Positions 6,362-6,475 of a stretch of DNA of 6,475 nt are shown in pieces. A program made the translations under genes and the position numbers. The notes below the pieces were generated by a model. It worked only from the letters and a program-made list of their open reading frames with translations, made no database searches and was not told the DNA's origin. Origin of the DNA: DASQUP01 sp035641235 (GTDB lineage Bacteria > Actinomycetota > CADDZG01 > WHSQ01). Within the stretch, counting starts at the first letter, position 1. Every line of letters starts with the position of its first letter. Location: positions 1 to 6,475 of the forward strand of contig DASQUP010000015.1 in assembly GCA_035641235.1 (NCBI GenBank), written 5' to 3'.

Positions 6362-6473
6362 GGTTCTGCGGCGCGAAAAACAAGCCTGGCAAGGCCGCAG
6401 GGAGGGTGCGTACCAGGAGCGTACGTGCCCGACCGAGAACGCAGCCAGGCGCAGCTTTTTCGCCCGCAGAGCC
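6362..6473. repeat. long imperfect palindrome / structured element
   Basis: A symmetrical inverted repeat of about 112 nt begins 27 nt after the last stop codon. Outer helix: 6362-6371 pairs with 6464-6473 (one G-U pair) and, after a single bulged C at 6372, GCGAAAAA (6373-6380) pairs with TTTTTCGC (6456-6463), giving 18 pairs. A small CAA / GCAGC internal loop follows (6381-6383, 6451-6455). Middle helix: GCCTGGC (6384-6390) with GCCAGGC (6444-6450). Then comes an equal 13/13-nt internal loop (6391-6403, 6431-6443). Inner hairpin: GGGTGCGTAC (6404-6413) with GTACGTGCCC (6421-6430), 10 pairs with two G-U, and loop CAGGAGC. All helices share a centre near 6417. T-rich tracts on both strands could let it end transcription in both directions. 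It could also be a dispersed palindromic repeat, a non-coding RNA, or a small non-autonomous mobile element. The pairing is read directly; the function is not known. Confidence 0.75.
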
Positions 6474-6475
6474 CT

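Noticed and set aside
6321..6475. Open + strand frame from ATG 6321 to the window end (begins MRPADSASAS), overlapping the regulator by 14 nt
   Set aside because: About 51 codons with no recognisable domain, mostly running through the palindrome. Its openness is probably a by-product of high GC. A short partial gene cannot be fully excluded without downstream sequence.

Overview
The window is high-GC and carries one tightly packed set of co-directional (+ strand) genes: metK - priA - def - fmt - rpe - response regulator with a GGDEF-like domain. It ends in a long, nearly symmetrical palindrome. Actinobacterial affinity is an inference from three things: the gene order (metK, priA, fmt and rpe clustered), a PriA-like protein whose helicase motor is degenerate (a known trait of actinobacterial PriA), and an Fmt active-site loop reading HFSLLPAYRG. 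An uncultured or deep-branching lineage is possible. The genus cannot be read from the sequence.

Layout: 1-65 is a short leader with a ribosome binding site. 66-1268 is S-adenosylmethionine synthetase. 1285-3198 is PriA. 3199-3250 is a 52-nt gap with the def ribosome binding site. 3251-3784 is peptide deformylase, 3781-4704 methionyl-tRNA formyltransferase, 4701-5381 ribulose-phosphate 3-epimerase, and 5381-6334 the REC-GGDEF protein. 6335-6475 is non-coding, and 6362-6473 of it is the palindrome. Junctions are very short: def/fmt overlap by CTGA, fmt/rpe by GTGA, and rpe/regulator by one base (TAATG). Co-transcription and translational coupling are therefore likely.

Metabolically, the first part links methionine and translation initiation. 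MetK uses methionine to make SAM. Fmt formylates initiator Met-tRNA, and Def removes the formyl group from new proteins. PriA serves replication restart and Rpe the pentose phosphate pathway. The last gene is a signalling protein placed directly behind these housekeeping genes.

Most unusual points: (1) fmt has no ATG, GTG or TTG that could start the complete protein. The only start that keeps its conserved N-terminus is a CTG in a CTGA overlap behind a strong Shine-Dalgarno. (2) priA has the same problem and the same apparent solution, a CTG within CTGA, bridged to metK by a 7-codon ORF. (3) The region after the last gene folds as a palindrome of about 112 nt with three stacked helices and a 13/13 internal loop. 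It may be a dispersed repeat, a structured RNA or a bidirectional terminator. (4) The GGDEF-like domain reads GGDDF and lacks an inhibitory RxxD site.
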